Below, piece after piece: positions 63,782-64,000 of a DNA stretch of 64,000 nt. Each line of letters starts with the position of its first letter. Position 1 is the first letter of the stretch. This DNA is from DATHBD01 sp035296325. Its GTDB lineage: Bacteria; Actinomycetota; Actinomycetes; Mycobacteriales; Micromonosporaceae. A program made the translations under genes and the position numbers. The notes beneath the pieces were generated by a model. The model made no database searches and was not told the DNA's origin. It was given only the letters and a program-made list of their open reading frames with translations. The stretch is from positions 1-64,000 of the forward strand of contig DATHBD010000070.1 in NCBI GenBank assembly GCA_035296325.1, in the 5' to 3' direction.

Positions 63782-64000
63782 ATGGATGGTGTGGACAACA
63801 CCGTCGCGGTTTACGCCCTCATCGGCGCGGCCATGCCCGCTCTCATCGCCGCGATCAACCAGACCAGGTGGCCGGCGAAGGTCCGCGGCCTTGTCGCCCT
63901 GGGGGTGTGCGCCGCGGCCGCGGTGGTGGTGGAGGTGTTCCGCGGTGACCTGACATGGGCGGACTGGCGCAACGCCGCCGTCGTCATCGCCGGGTCGGCC
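63782..64000 (+). CDS. Holin-like membrane protein, N-terminal part (cut by window edge)
   Basis: The first 73 residues (MDGVDNTVAVYALIGAAMPA) contain two hydrophobic segments, VAVYALIGAAMPALIAAI and RGLVALGVCAAAAVVVEVF, then RGDLTWADWRNAAVVIAGSA starting a third. This layout with a short N-terminus and NQTRWPAKVR loop resembles actinophage holins. If correct, endolysin should follow to the right. An alternative GTG start lies at 63791. Confidence 0.55.
   Translation, partial: MDGVDNTVAVYALIGAAMPALIAAINQTRWPAKVRGLVALGVCAAAAVVVEVFRGDLTWADWRNAAVVIAGSA

Larger units (their letters stand above)
26429..64000. mobile_element. Large siphovirus-type prophage, right end outside the window
   Basis: Contiguous phage modules follow the tRNA: integrase, tail fibres, tail tip, tape measure, frameshifted chaperone, tail tube, connectors, HK97 capsid, protease, portal, terminase, HNH, regulators, recombination and replication genes. 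All late and most early genes are leftward. HK97-fold head genes with a long tape measure and no sheath or baseplate-wedge genes indicate a siphovirus. All structural genes seem full length, so the prophage may be functional. The left border is placed next to the tRNA; the right border is beyond 64,000 because a holin-like gene is cut by the edge. Confidence 0.85.

Overview
The window is high-GC actinobacterial DNA, most probably from the family Micromonosporaceae. Support for this is the frequent GTG starts, an F420-dependent NADP reductase gene, the actinobacterial neighbourhood Nif3-like / zinc-ribbon / RNase H-CobC fusion, an actinobacterial type A RNase P RNA, Tat-type exported hydrolases and many Arg/Ala/Pro-rich proteins. 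The family assignment is an inference from style and gene content, not from a database match.

Positions 1 to about 26,430 are host chromosome with accessory pieces. In order they hold: the 3' tail of an IS5-type transposase followed by an 18-bp perfect inverted repeat; an F420 reductase and an RNB ribonuclease; a very repetitive Ala/Lys/Thr-rich H1-like protein; a GNAT acetyltransferase and an SDR oxidoreductase; the RNase P RNA gene; a TSUP transporter; the RNase H-phosphatase / zinc-ribbon / Nif3 / flavoprotein block; a large XRE regulator divergent from a primase-polymerase-like gene; a GT2 glycosyltransferase with DUF2304; a PemK/MazF-like toxin; a nucleoside deoxyribosyltransferase-like protein; a Tat-exported GH2 glycosidase with a LacI-type operator; a stand-alone Shedu (DUF4263) defence nuclease; an Alg14/Alg13-type glycosyltransferase; a secreted FN3-FN3-CBM2 protein; a BFN-nuclease/FHA fusion; a DUF2975/XRE pair; a lipoprotein class A beta-lactamase; and a tRNA-Val(TAC).

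From about 26,430 to the right edge lies one large siphovirus-type prophage, which continues past the window. A tyrosine integrase sits just beyond the 5' side of the tRNA-Val. Leftward-transcribed late genes run from HNH endonuclease and terminase (46.9 to 42.9 kb) through portal, HK97 protease, HK97 capsid, connectors, tail tube, a frameshifted tail chaperone (canonical GGGAAAA slip), tape measure, tail tip, a beta-propeller tail protein and two collagen-like proteins (27.5 kb). A HicAB toxin-antitoxin pair is inserted on the opposite strand just upstream of terminase. A phage tRNA with an 8-nt anticodon loop lies upstream of the HNH gene.

The early module (63.3 to 49.2 kb, leftward, with ATGA/TGATG overlaps) encodes a GntR regulator, a zinc-ribbon protein, a DnaN-like clamp, a UvrD-type helicase, a RecB/Cas4-like iron-sulfur nuclease, a prim-pol/RepA-type helicase fusion, an HNH enzyme, a resolvase-like nuclease and an excisionase-like HTH protein. 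Next to the prim-pol gene is a 180-bp array of eleven TGTCGCG heptamers in both orientations, the best candidate for a replication origin or master operator. Two divergent XRE genes at 61.3 to 62.2 kb look like the immunity switch. No endolysin is visible; a holin-like gene starts at the extreme right, so lysis genes probably lie beyond 64 kb.
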